64,000 bases of DNA from Nitrosomonas ureae (GTDB lineage: Bacteria; Pseudomonadota; Gammaproteobacteria; Burkholderiales; Nitrosomonadaceae): assembly GCF_900206265.1 (NCBI RefSeq), contig NZ_LT907782.1, positions 2,790,001-2,854,000 of the forward strand. Reading direction: 5' to 3'. Within the stretch, counting starts at the first letter, position 1. Every line of letters starts with the position of its first letter. Positions 50,125 to 61,703 of the stretch are shown piece after piece. The notes beneath the pieces are model-generated. The model worked only from the letters and a program-made list of their open reading frames with translations, searched no databases and was not told the origin of the DNA. Position numbers and translations under genes: made by a program.

Positions 50125-53100
50125 TCATTCCACCAACAATGCTTTAATTTTCCATCGAATTTTCACATTACAGTTACTACCACGTAACCACCGATAAATC
50201 TGCCTAGCACTTTTTCCAAGTTCGTGAGCCAACTTGGGAACCGTCCGCCCCTGTTCGATCAGCATCTTTAAATCATCGGCAGCAGAACTAACTTGCTGAG
50301 TTAATCGGATAAAATCATCGGGAGTAGATACATTTCGATCTCGTAAAATACGTTGAAACAATTTGATGTAATGCTCCGCCTTAGCAAAACCCACTGGTTG
50401 ACCTGCTATATAGTTACTCAATGTTTTATCACTGATATCAAACTCCTTACAAATTTCTTGCCGGGTTAATCCCAGTTGTAACAACGTTTTCAAAGGCCGA
50501 TCCAACCAAGTTGTCAAACCTTCAGGAGGCTCAATATTAAAAATTTGAGGCCCCCTCTCACCTATTAACGTGATACCGCTTGATTCTCCATCCTCAATAG
50601 AACTATAAAGCGTTTGGGTTTCTTTTCCACAATAGGCAAGTTTTTCAACTATTACAGGCTGCTTGTGAAGCTGGCCAATGCCATTAGGGGGATAAGCTTT
50701 ATTTTCTGCGTGAGCAAAGTAATGCAACGCCTTTTCGGCTAAAGTTGCGGTTAATGCCTGAGGTGTTTGCTCATGGTTATCCTTGCGCGTGAGATTTGCC
50801 ATGATTCCATTGATATTAGTGGAAAACGGTGCGTAATAGCCGACTTCCAATAGTTCAGGATTCACATGTAGTGATTTACCACTTTGGCGTATTCTCTCAT
50901 CAACCATCCATTGCTCGATGCCGGGCAATGTAACAAAGAAAGAGAACGGACGAATATCCGGAATGTCTTTAATTTGTTCAAATACTTCCCATGTAGAAAC
51001 CGTTTCTTTGGAAATAGCTGGCGTATCACCCAGTAAGATGTATATTTCCTCCTCAATAATCATTTCAGTATCAGCTTGTAATGGGCTTGCTTCCGCTCGG
51101 CGTATCGCCACTGTCCATAAATCATCGATCCAGCGAGCGGTGTAGATCGGCTCATTATCTTTTGCATAAGGCACCGGAAGCTTGGAATGATATTCTGGTG
51201 GATTGATATAACTGCCAAGCCCGTGATTGGTGCATTTGCGAAGTCGAATGCCTTAGTGCCATTGCCCAGTATCATCTTTCCAGCGCTTGTTATACAAGGC
51301 ATAACGCTTGCTGGATACTGCCAAAATATACAAAGCTTCCAGTTCATCATCGATATAATTAACGTCTTCAATTTTTAGCAGTGGAATGCCTTCTCGATAA
51401 GGAGATAAACAATTAACAACCTCAGTTATTTCTTGAATATGTTGATTAAACACATCTCTATCCATGCCTTCCGGTTTCACAAATACCATTGAATCCGTAT
51501 CGCCTAATGCATGAGCTATACCCCGATCTTTTCCTAAGCGTTCGATCAAGGCAAACAATAGTCTTCCGCCCCCCGTAATGAAACTTGCAACTTCACCTGC
51601 ATAATGTTTTCCAGGCGTTTCAAATTGCTTAGTTTTACACGGACGTGATAACCCTTGACCGATATGAAGATTTATTGAACGCGGCGTTATATAAGGATCT
51701 TCCTCAATAAATTCAGCCAGTACGCCATAGCTGGTTGAATTTGCAAGAAATTTTAATCCCTGTTCCATTGATTCCAGTTTTTCAATTTCTTGTTTACTGG
51801 GATTTAATTCTGTAACTTGTTTCTTTAGAGATTTTATTTTGGCTTTAATATCCTGCCGCATTTCTATGATTGTTTTAAATAAATCATCTTTCTGCAAATC
51901 AATAGAATAATTTTCATTACCAAATATACTTTTAGGTTGAGTTTGTACAGTTCCATGCGGTATAAGCTCATAAGCCTCTTCTATTTCAGGAATATTGTTG
52001 GGATTCATAATTACCGCAGTACATACATCAGCCAGCGTGTACCAAACGGCATCATTACCAAAGACCGGTGTAACAGATATATTGCTCGATTCAGCCCGTG
52101 CTGCAAAGCATGCCCTTACCGGTAAAATATCACCTCGCGGAATCAATTTCACCATTGAGCGAAGCTTCGGCCAAGTGGTAGGAGATAGTAAAGTTTCTGG
52201 TGAAAGGTTATTTAAAAACTCCTTAACCCAGGCAGTATTATTGCGTCGTTCTATTTTTTCCGCTAACAATAAAGATTGATTCTCCATCAGTGCATTGACT
52301 GATGGATATTGAGAAGTAAAATCCACCATCAGGCATTCCATTGGTTGTAAGCGAATCATTACTTCCGAACGTCCACCGTAATAAGCTTGGCTGGCTATGC
52401 CATAGAAGCAAGGATCCGTATCCGGATGTTGTTTTTGGAAATAAGGTACTCCCATGGCTTTAAAATAAGCTTTGCCCAAAGATGCTTCAGAATAAATGCG
52501 TGACATCGGGGTAGTTAAATCATGTTGCCGGTATAAATCACGTAATCGCCGATATAAACTAAATGTGGCACGGACATCCTGAAAGGCATAGTTTATGTAT
52601 TGATCACAAAGCGCTTTTCCATGCAGATTCTCTGCATCGAATTTGCATTCTGAATCAGGCACGCCAGCACGGCGGCAAAGGCCCTGCAATGTTAGATCGC
52701 CTGGACCTAACAAAGCACGGCCTAATGTGGCTGTGTCCAGAAATTCTCCTGCGTAAGGTTTGGCAGCATTTGTAATGTTCTGGCGAACAATGCGGAAAGC
52801 AAACTTTGCTTTTTTCGATCCTAACTTTCGGACGCGAAGATAAGGATGAAACTGACAATCATCGGGCTGTAAATTTTTTCGTTTCTTCGGGTTGTTTACT
52901 TTCCATTGTGCGATACAGTCGCACAAAACCAGTTTAAAGCCATTGGCATAATCTTTTCCACCAGGTCCCCAAGCCGTCGCAAGTCTTGAAAGGTCGAATG
53001 GCAAATTATGACCGACACATAAAGCGCGTTTTTCATGAACCCAAAAGTAAAACTCCTGCTTGATGAACGATTGCACCGGCAACAGCATCATTGTGGGTTG

Positions 53101-53547
53101 ATCATCGGTTTTGTCTTGATTAAATTTCCTTACCCATGAATCCAGAAATGTGAGTTCTTCTGGCAGTAAGCATTCAGGATTATAAAAGCAATAGTAGCGA
53201 TGCGGTTTATCCAAAGCTTCACGGGTCAACTGGCCAGATTCCCACAGATTTACCTGATGCGATTTTTCAAGTCCAAACACGGATGCGAAACCGAAACGCA
53301 ATTCATTCTTGACGTCTGCGGTGGTTTCGCAATCAAATACGAATACAAAATCTGAATACGGTTTAAATTTCTCAGCGATTGCAGAGTGCGTTTCTCGCAA
53401 ATATTGTGCACGTGGCGACAAAGATTTGGATGGCTTTTTCTCTTCAGGGTATGCCTTTGATTTTTTAAGTTTATCTATCTGCTCGGGATAAGCTCTCAGA
53501 ATTTGAGTCAATACTTTCGGTTCTAAAGTTAAATTTGTTTTTTTCAT
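50125..53547 (-). pseudogene. polB: Casposon family B DNA polymerase with in-frame stop
   Basis: From ATG 53547 (GAAGGAG upstream) an open frame of 764 codons ends at a TAA at 51253-51255, then the same frame continues without a break for 375 more codons to 50125. Exonuclease motifs: FVFDCETT, VGHNLPFDLSRL, YAFQDVRATF. Polymerase motifs: VDFTSQYPSVNAL (A), KFLANSTSYGVL (B), LGDTDSMVF (C). The C-terminal extension has two HTH-like segments (EICKEFDISDKTLSNY; KLAHELGKSARQIYRWL). The stop lies in the conserved SSKRYALYN...NHGLG region; either a nonsense mutation or readthrough. The catalytic domain is intact before it. Confidence 0.88.
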
Positions 53548-53902
53548 GCCATTTTCTCCTTCGTTCACCAATTTCACGCATATCCCTCAACCCAAGATCG
53601 CGGGTTGAGTACCGATTTATATCCCAATTCAATTGCCGTTCTGTCAATTCAGCATGGCAATTCAAACAAACATCGACAATCCAATTTTCATTATTACGAC
53701 GCATCTCGACATGGTGGCCTTCCAACGGTAAGTTTTCGCCTTTGCAGGTACTACACTCACCACGCGGATGTTGAACGTTGTCACAGTTGTGACATCGAAA
53801 TTGATCTTTGGAAAGCCTTCTCAGCACTATCCAGAAATATTCTCCGCAGGTTTCACAGCAAGCTGTATCCGGCCACCCGCGCTTGACTTTATTGCGGCTC
53901 AT
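53471..53902 (-). CDS. Casposon HNH endonuclease
   Basis: A 143-residue protein. Three CxxC pairs (CETC, CHNC, CSTC) and the HNH core EGHHVEMRRNNENW then VDVCLNCHAEL are visible. HNH nucleases accompany many casposons; function in transposition is unproven. It overlaps the polB start by 77 bp and the upstream HTH gene by 4 bp (ATGA), so the three are coupled. Confidence 0.85.
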   Translation of the reverse strand: MSRNKVKRGWPDTACCETCGEYFWIVLRRLSKDQFRCHNCDNVQHPRGECSTCKGENLPLEGHHVEMRRNNENWIVDVCLNCHAELTERQLNWDINRYSTRDLGLRDMREIGERRRKWHEKNKFNFRTESIDSNSESLSRADR

Positions 53903-54618
53903 GCGGAGAAAGCCAGATTGCCACCCAATTCCACTCTTTCTGAAATTCGGTGTTGCCGTCCGGGTTCCTTTTGGCTTTCAGTGATTCGGCGTTTGCGTTC
54001 TCGCTCAAGAACAATCAGCGTATCTAAATCAGTAACTAAACGATAAGAAACACCATTTACGTCATGTATTAACATGCGTGAATATTTATCTAGCAGTTTC
54101 CCATCATTGTTTTTAAGAGCTTTCATCACTGCATTTAAATATTGAGCAAGCAAAGATGCTGAAGCTTTATCCACAATTATTCGTTTTAACTCACTTGGCT
54201 TAACATAGACTTCCAATGTAGAAAGCGTATCAGCTGCAAGATAGCGCTTAGTATTAGCGTCATATTGGATAAATCCTAATTTGGACATCCAGCGCTTGAG
54301 TGTTGAAGTGCTCACTCCCTCAATCTTTGCGGCATGCGTCATGGAATCTCCGCTCTTCATACGTTCTGCGACCTTATAACTTTTGGTTAATGTAGTTAAT
54401 TGCGGTAAAAATGGTTTTGATTCACGAACTGCCAGTGCTGAAGCCTCTTTTTGCAGAGGATGACCATAAGCTTGCGATCGAGACAATCCTTTTGCTTTTC
54501 CTGATTTAAGACGCTTGCGATATGCAGGTGAGAGCTGTATTAGTAATTTACGAGGACGTCCTGGTTTTTTACTCCTAATGGCTTTCTTACGTAATCGTTT
54601 ATTTATTGAGTTATGCAT
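53899..54618 (-). CDS. Casposon HTH protein (left arm)
   Basis: A 239-residue very basic protein. N-terminus IRSKKPGRPRKLLIQLSPAY has an AT-hook-like GRPRK. An HTH is visible at about 105-127 (MTHAAKIEGVSTSTLKRWMS). The C-terminal half (CDLDTLIVLERERKRRI-like) is charged. First gene of the polB operon; likely a DNA-binding accessory. Confidence 0.7.
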   Translation of the reverse strand: MHNSINKRLRKKAIRSKKPGRPRKLLIQLSPAYRKRLKSGKAKGLSRSQAYGHPLQKEASALAVRESKPFLPQLTTLTKSYKVAERMKSGDSMTHAAKIEGVSTSTLKRWMSKLGFIQYDANTKRYLAADTLSTLEVYVKPSELKRIIVDKASASLLAQYLNAVMKALKNNDGKLLDKYSRMLIHDVNGVSYRLVTDLDTLIVLERERKRRITESQKEPGRQHRISERVELGGNLAFSA

Positions 54619-54796
54619 GATTGTAATTCCTCTTAAATATTGAAAAAATCAATTAATTGAAAAAGATCAGAAACCAAAAGAAAATCTTTTACAATGCAAT
54701 AATAATAGCATGTCAATTAATAAACAAGTCAATTTAATCAACAACTTACATTCATGCAAAGAAAGATGCGTTGAACTTACTTATGCACGATTGTAA
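54611..54796. promoter_or_regulatory. Divergent promoter region with a repeated 16-bp box
   Basis: TTATGCATGATTGTAA (54611-54626) and TTATGCACGATTGTAA (54781-54796) are direct repeats matching at 15 of 16 positions. They flank the region between the two divergent casposon operons. They lie at or just before the start of each, which fits a shared repressor site. The region is otherwise AT-rich. Confidence 0.6.
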
Positions 54797-54805
54797 AATA
54801 CAAAA

Positions 54806-55540
54806 ATGAATGAATTAACTACCCCTGAACTTTTAAAAGCCATTCATAAATTTAGATTGAACGTATCTCATGACCAATTGAAATATTGGAGGCGAAATAA
54901 CCTACTTCCAAAACCTCATATTCGGGGAAAAGGACGAGGCCTGGGAATTGAGCAACTATGGGATGAAGTTTGTATCGAAAATGTGCGACTCATACTTGAA
55001 AGCAGCAAAGGTAAACGTATTAATCTGGCGAATGCCGGACGCTACCTTTTTGCTCATAATAAACCTGTAGGTGAAATATTATTGTGTAGATATTTATCTG
55101 AAATTCCGCGAGAGATGGTTGATAACGAAAAGCAGCGCACAAAAAGAGCTTCTGATAATCCTGAGCTTGCTGAGTTAACTCAGTTTTTAACCCCAGTCAA
55201 AGTAAGTGAAGCTATTAGACAAACACAAACAGATTCTTTGATGGATCTTTATAACAACATCAATTCAATTAATAGCGCAATAGGTGAAAAATTGGTGTGG
55301 ATATACAACTGCCACCAAGTTTTTGATGTGTTAGTTGATACTGATTTTCTAGATTTAACTGGGACTTCTTTGTCAGAGGATGCCCGCTATCGCCGACAAC
55401 GATCTATTCTTGCGTGGGCTGTATTGATTCATCATTATGGAAAAACGTTAAACAATATGACGACGCAAGCAATTCAGCAGTTAGTCATTAAGTGTATGTC
55501 TAATTCCGCTATGCAACCTATTATTTGGCCGAAAAATTAA
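54806..55540 (+). CDS. Casposon MerR-like HTH protein
   Basis: A 244-residue protein. The N-terminus (TPELLKAIHKFRLNVSHDQL then KYWRRNNLLPKPHI) is a MerR-like winged helix. The remainder is helical, no known domain. The end overlaps the alternative TTG start of cas1 and lies 12 bp before its ATG. Confidence 0.7.
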   Translation: MNELTTPELLKAIHKFRLNVSHDQLKYWRRNNLLPKPHIRGKGRGLGIEQLWDEVCIENVRLILESSKGKRINLANAGRYLFAHNKPVGEILLCRYLSEIPREMVDNEKQRTKRASDNPELAELTQFLTPVKVSEAIRQTQTDSLMDLYNNINSINSAIGEKLVWIYNCHQVFDVLVDTDFLDLTGTSLSEDARYRRQRSILAWAVLIHHYGKTLNNMTTQAIQQLVIKCMSNSAMQPIIWPKN

Positions 55541-55551
55541 ACGGACAATTT

Positions 55552-57045
55552 ATGGCATATACACAGTTACCAATAGAAAAAGTTCGAGAATTACTTCGAC
55601 TCAAATTCGAAGAAAAATTGCCACATCGAATCATCGGACGTACCTTGGGAATCGGGCACGTATCGGTATGTTATCTCTCTAAGAAATTTGTAGCTTCAGG
55701 TCAAACATGGCCAACCCAATTAACCGATGACGAACTTCAGCTACTACTCTATCGAGAAAAGACAATTTCTCGACCAGTTCGAGTATTGCCCAACTTTGAA
55801 GAAGTCAAGCTCCAATTAGAAAATGGCGGATCATTGCGCAAAGCATGGCGAGATTATTTTTTACAGTATCCGGATGGATATAGTCGTAGTCGATTCCACG
55901 AACTTTATCATTTGTGGCTTGATAACAGGCTTGATATAAGTTATCCATTACAGGTTACCTCACAATCAAGTGCACCTACCAAATTCAAACCGGCATTAAA
56001 GAAACGAAAAATAATTCCAGAAGAATCTGACATCCCTGAAAGCATAGGCGAAGCATTAAGAAATGCTGAAGGTTATTGGCATAGTCAAATCGACGAAAAA
56101 ACAGTGCTAACTCTGGCGGGACATGGTGCTCGCCTTACAGTGGAACGAGATGAGCTCGCGATAAACCCGGGCACAACGGCATCGACTGTAGAAGATACGG
56201 CCCGTAGACTTGCTCGAGGAGTGCATGGTATCAAAGCTATTATAATCGTGGGTTATGCAGGATATATCACGTTAGACGCCATTGAGTGGCTAGCACAACA
56301 GAATGTAGCACTTTATACGTTGGATTTGGTCGGAGATCTGTGCTTGAATTTGATTCCTGCTACTCCTCCCCATCGTCCTTTTCAGAGACGAGCACAATAT
56401 TCGGTTAATTCATTTTTGATTGCTCGTAGCATCGTCGTCGAAAAACTAAATGAGGCTGTGCGGGTAAAACCTGAATTAACGCTGCTTTATCGTAGGATAT
56501 TAAATGACATATCGCAGATGAATAGCTTGGAAATGCTTCGTCTGGCTGAAGGGCGAGCGGCTCAATTGTATTGGAATCAATGGAATTTTGAATTAGCTCA
56601 CTATAAGGATTTTCCGGAGCATTGGCGAGCATTCTCCAATCGAACTTCACCGCTTACGGGATCAGGGCGAAAAGCGGTTCATCCGGTCAATGCAATGCTT
56701 AATTACGGATACACAATTTTAGCTGGACGTATTGAGCGGGCATTGGTATTTGATGGTTATGATCCGGCAGCAGGTGCCTTGCATGTGCATTTGGATGGGC
56801 GAGCAAGTTTGGCTTGGGATTTAATCGAATTGTTACGTCCAACTTTGGATGAACAGTTGATTGGATGGATACAAACTCAGAAGTGGCGTAAACGGGATTT
56901 TGAGGTGAATGAAGAGGGTACGGTTTATCTCAGGCAACAGCTTGCGAGAGTTGTGGTTCAGAAGAGTTGGATTGCTGATGCTAAGATTAAGCAAGTTATT
57001 CGATGGTATGCAAAGCTGTTGATGGACGAGAGGAAAATTAGGTAA
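55552..57045 (+). CDS. cas1: Casposase: IstA-like N-terminus fused to Cas1 integrase
   Basis: A 497-residue protein starting at ATG 55552 (TTG at 55525 is an alternative). Residues 1-140 resemble the IstA DNA-binding region: an HTH (HRIIGRTLGIGHVSVCYLSK) and PDGYSRSRFHELYHLW, the segment normally preceding the DDE core. Residues from about 170 are Cas1. Active-site positions are kept: E333 in LAEGRAAQLYW, H411 in AGALHVHLDGRASL, and D423/E426 in AWDLIELLRP. It would integrate the casposon ends. Confidence 0.92.
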   Translation: MAYTQLPIEKVRELLRLKFEEKLPHRIIGRTLGIGHVSVCYLSKKFVASGQTWPTQLTDDELQLLLYREKTISRPVRVLPNFEEVKLQLENGGSLRKAWRDYFLQYPDGYSRSRFHELYHLWLDNRLDISYPLQVTSQSSAPTKFKPALKKRKIIPEESDIPESIGEALRNAEGYWHSQIDEKTVLTLAGHGARLTVERDELAINPGTTASTVEDTARRLARGVHGIKAIIIVGYAGYITLDAIEWLAQQNVALYTLDLVGDLCLNLIPATPPHRPFQRRAQYSVNSFLIARSIVVEKLNEAVRVKPELTLLYRRILNDISQMNSLEMLRLAEGRAAQLYWNQWNFELAHYKDFPEHWRAFSNRTSPLTGSGRKAVHPVNAMLNYGYTILAGRIERALVFDGYDPAAGALHVHLDGRASLAWDLIELLRPTLDEQLIGWIQTQKWRKRDFEVNEEGTVYLRQQLARVVVQKSWIADAKIKQVIRWYAKLLMDERKIR

Positions 57046-57181
57046 CGATAATTGATAACCACTTATAATCTTTAAAAGGCGGTTCTTTAAATATTCAAAC
57101 TACTTAATGCATATTAAAGAGTTAATCGAACGCTCTTAATACACTAATTCTAGGAAGCAGCTTAATACCTAAGAGGACTAA

Positions 57182-59869
57182 ATGGAATCTTTAAATAAAC
57201 AATATATTAAAGCGCTGTGTGAATTGCAGGAAGATAAATTTACGAAAGATATATTGAAACCATTGTTTGAATCTATGGGTTATGAAAGGGTTGACTTCAA
57301 TGGAGGCCCATTTGAACGAGGTAGAGACTTAATCGCTCAAAGAAGAATTCCACCAAATAAAGAAATGTTTGTAGTATATGTGCAATCTAAACGTGTTTCA
57401 TCAATCCAAAACACAAAAACAGCAGCTAAGTTATCACAGCTAATTCATCAACTAAGACAATGTTGTACAGGCGAACTAATTGATTTGACTGGACATAAAT
57501 TAACTCCAAATCAAGTATATCTAGCTTGTCCAGAACAAATATCCAATAGATTATTAGATGAAATAAATTCACAGCTCCAAACTATGCCTTTAAAAATTTT
57601 ATTTTATGACGGCCCCCAAATCATTTCGGACATAAAAATCTATAAGCCCGACCTACTTGATTTGCTGACAAATTTTGAAGATAAACTGACTTTAAATGGT
57701 GATTTAAATTTAAATAAAGAGCTTCTTTCTGCTCTAAAAAGTAAAAATGCTTCTCAATTTAATGAATATTATTGTGATTTAAGTTTCTTTGTGGGTTCTC
57801 TCGACAGCAACTTATTGTTACATATTGATATTGAATCAAAGGACGATAATCTGGACGTTAAGGAAGAAAGTTGGGATTTATTTAAGCGAGAGTGCAATGA
57901 AGTATATGAAAAACACAATATTAATTTAATTAAGGAAAATACTAGTGAGATTGAAGAAAAATTTAAAATAAAAAAAATAAATTATGATTCTAAAAAAAAT
58001 CAACAAACTCGGAAATTATGTGAAAGCTTGGATGAAAAAATAACACTTCATTCAAAGCTTATAAACGAGGGGATTCAGGCTTTAACCACGAGTTTGAATG
58101 ATCAAACAACACTGGCAAGGCAAAATCTTTCAAGTAAAGAGCTTTCGGAAAGAGAAGATATTGTTGCCTATCTTAAAAAGATATCATTTGACGATAAGCA
58201 GGAGATAATAAAAAAACTAAATTTTCAGGAGATTGCAATAAAAAATCCTTTCTATTCAGAAACTAATAAACTATTATCGTGGATAACGGAAAGGAAAAAA
58301 TTGAAGTCACAGTTAGCAAATAAAAAATTACGTTTCATTGAACATCCATGTTATACGGTAAAGATAAATTCACAAGAGATAATTGAAAAAATAAAATTTT
58401 TAAAAAAACAGTATATTCAAGATATAGAGCTGATCAATGAAAACAAACTGAAACTTCCCGAGCTTAAGAATTTTTTGCACGAAACACAGCAAACCTTATC
58501 ACTCTTAGCAAGATTAGATAAAGATGATTCGTTCTTAAAAAATAACTTTTTATTAAAAATGATTCAAACTGATCAAGATAGAGTTTCAATTTCGCCTCAT
58601 GAAATATTTCTTACCGGTCATGATTTTGCTGTTTATGGTGGGGCAGGCGTAGGGAAATCAACAACATTAAAAGCTTATGCGACTTTAATAGCATCAGAAA
58701 AAAATAATAAAAATATAATTTACATTGCGCTCAATAAATTGGTTGATGAGTTTAAGCTATTAATGAATAAATCTTGCGAACAAGAATTATTAAAAAACAA
58801 TCTCTTAATCAGACTAATTCTTTTGAGTAAAGGTTTATCATCTACTCCAGAGAATATAGAGAGAGCGAAAAAAGTCGTTTCTGATAATTCCACTCTCATT
58901 CTTGATGGGCTTGACGAAGTTTACAATACTATTCCGAACATAATCATAGCAATATCTCAATTTAAAATTAACCACCCAAAAACGCAACTTATTGTTTCGA
59001 GTAGAGATTGTGTCAGTTACTTAAATGAGATAGATTTTCTGGGTATTACACTTCTTCCATTTACCAAAGACCAATTAAATAGATTTATTCGAGGTTGGCT
59101 CAAAGATAGTAATAAAGCAGAGCATTTGATTCAGTCGATAAAAAATCGTGAATTATTCGAACATATCAAAACTCCTTTGCTTGCAACAATAACTTGCTCT
59201 CTCGTGGAAAAAGGGGTTAATGCACCATCAACTGAAAATGAAATATATTCTGAGCGACTTCGTTTGTTAACAGGGGAATATGATTTACATAAGAATATAG
59301 AAAGACAAAAAAATACAGGTGAATTACTTAGAAAGTGCGCCATGAAAATTGCGTATTTTATGCATACTAAAGGACTTAGGTCTTTAACTAAAGATCAAAT
59401 GTTTATAGGTCTTCAATTAAGTCTCTCTGATATTTATACAAACGAATTGTTAGCAGAATGTTTGGAAGAATTAATAAATCCTTGCAATGTTATTATTCTT
59501 GACCATATTACATCCAAATATTCTTTTGGGCATTTCCGATTTCAAGAGCATTTAGCTTCGGTAGAACTTAAAACAAATAGAAATATTGATTTATCAGATT
59601 TAGTAAATACTGATTGGTGGAGAGGAGCGTTGGGATTATATTCTCAAGAGAATGATATTTCCTATCTTATAGAAGATACTTATCGTAAACATGGAAGTGT
59701 AAGAAAAGCAGAATTTACATTAAAACACATGATTAATAATAGTCCTAAACAACGAAGAAATGGATTGCTAAAACTTTTACAAGACTATATAAAATCTGAT
59801 GATATGGATTTAACATTTCTGAATGAGATTCAGGATTATGTATACCCTCATCTCATAGATCGATATTGA
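57182..59869 (+). CDS. NACHT NTPase with N-terminal Mrr-like nuclease (casposon cargo)
   Basis: An 895-residue protein. Residues 1-140 look like a restriction-endonuclease fold of the Mrr type: FERGRDLIAQ (Asp49) and VYVQSKR (Q68-x-K70). A charged coiled coil follows (170-440). The NACHT NTPase shows YGGAGVGKSTTLKAY (about 484-498), LILDGLDEVYN (about 573) and IVSSRDC (about 605). The C-terminal part is helical. This architecture is that of STAND-type bacterial immune sensors in which a nuclease is fired on ligand binding. GC is about a third, below the casposon core. Confidence 0.85.
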   Translation: MESLNKQYIKALCELQEDKFTKDILKPLFESMGYERVDFNGGPFERGRDLIAQRRIPPNKEMFVVYVQSKRVSSIQNTKTAAKLSQLIHQLRQCCTGELIDLTGHKLTPNQVYLACPEQISNRLLDEINSQLQTMPLKILFYDGPQIISDIKIYKPDLLDLLTNFEDKLTLNGDLNLNKELLSALKSKNASQFNEYYCDLSFFVGSLDSNLLLHIDIESKDDNLDVKEESWDLFKRECNEVYEKHNINLIKENTSEIEEKFKIKKINYDSKKNQQTRKLCESLDEKITLHSKLINEGIQALTTSLNDQTTLARQNLSSKELSEREDIVAYLKKISFDDKQEIIKKLNFQEIAIKNPFYSETNKLLSWITERKKLKSQLANKKLRFIEHPCYTVKINSQEIIEKIKFLKKQYIQDIELINENKLKLPELKNFLHETQQTLSLLARLDKDDSFLKNNFLLKMIQTDQDRVSISPHEIFLTGHDFAVYGGAGVGKSTTLKAYATLIASEKNNKNIIYIALNKLVDEFKLLMNKSCEQELLKNNLLIRLILLSKGLSSTPENIERAKKVVSDNSTLILDGLDEVYNTIPNIIIAISQFKINHPKTQLIVSSRDCVSYLNEIDFLGITLLPFTKDQLNRFIRGWLKDSNKAEHLIQSIKNRELFEHIKTPLLATITCSLVEKGVNAPSTENEIYSERLRLLTGEYDLHKNIERQKNTGELLRKCAMKIAYFMHTKGLRSLTKDQMFIGLQLSLSDIYTNELLAECLEELINPCNVIILDHITSKYSFGHFRFQEHLASVELKTNRNIDLSDLVNTDWWRGALGLYSQENDISYLIEDTYRKHGSVRKAEFTLKHMINNSPKQRRNGLLKLLQDYIKSDDMDLTFLNEIQDYVYPHLIDRY

Positions 59870-60017
59870 TACATCAAATCATGAAGCCTGATATATATTA
59901 TTATGCCCTAACAAAATCTCCATAAAATTCTGAGTTAATAAAAAATATATCTGGGGCGTTTATACATTCACAATTACAGCATTTTTTTGCATACTGAAAC
60001 AATCCTGAAATTCTTAC

Positions 60018-60068
60018 GTTTTGTGACATTTTTTCCTGGCACCTCATACCCCGGGTATATCTACCCCC
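60018..60068. repeat. Casposon terminal inverted repeat, right
   Basis: In complement it begins GGGGGTAGATATACCC and includes GTGCCAGGAAAAAATGTCAC, matching the left end over about 50 bp. Confidence 0.92.
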
Positions 60069-60082
60069 ACCTGGTCAAGTAA
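60069..60082. repeat. Casposon target-site duplication, right
   Basis: ACCTGGTCAAGTAA, identical to the left copy. It continues directly into AACCGGACACTCC, part of the IS3 terminal repeat. Confidence 0.92.
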
Positions 60083-60099
60083 AACCGGACACTCCAGTT

Positions 60100-61652
<1,553 letters not shown>

Positions 61653-61703
61653 GCACACTTTTTTATAAAATCACGCTCTATCTTCACTTCTGCTAATTCC
61701 CGC

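Larger units (their letters stand above)
47663..60068. mobile_element. Casposon (Cas1-encoding self-synthesising transposon)
   Basis: A 12.4-kb element bounded by inverted repeats of about 50 bp and flanked on both sides by the same 14 bases, ACCTGGTCAAGTAA (47649-47662 and 60069-60082). Casposases generate 14-15-bp duplications. Genes: OLD-type nuclease, small protein, family B polymerase, HNH nuclease, two HTH proteins, HTH-Cas1 and NACHT nuclease. There is no cas2 and no CRISPR array. The conserved termini and target duplication show that insertion was by transposition and is recent enough to remain clean. Confidence 0.95.

Noticed and set aside
50125..51174. A separate HTH gene downstream of polB
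   Set aside because: It begins in the middle of conserved sequence and is in the same frame as polB after one TAA; it is the polymerase C-terminus.
55552..57045. Cas1 as part of a CRISPR-Cas adaptation module
   Set aside because: No cas2, no effector genes and no repeat-spacer array anywhere near; instead PolB, HNH and terminal inverted repeats with a target duplication identify a casposon.
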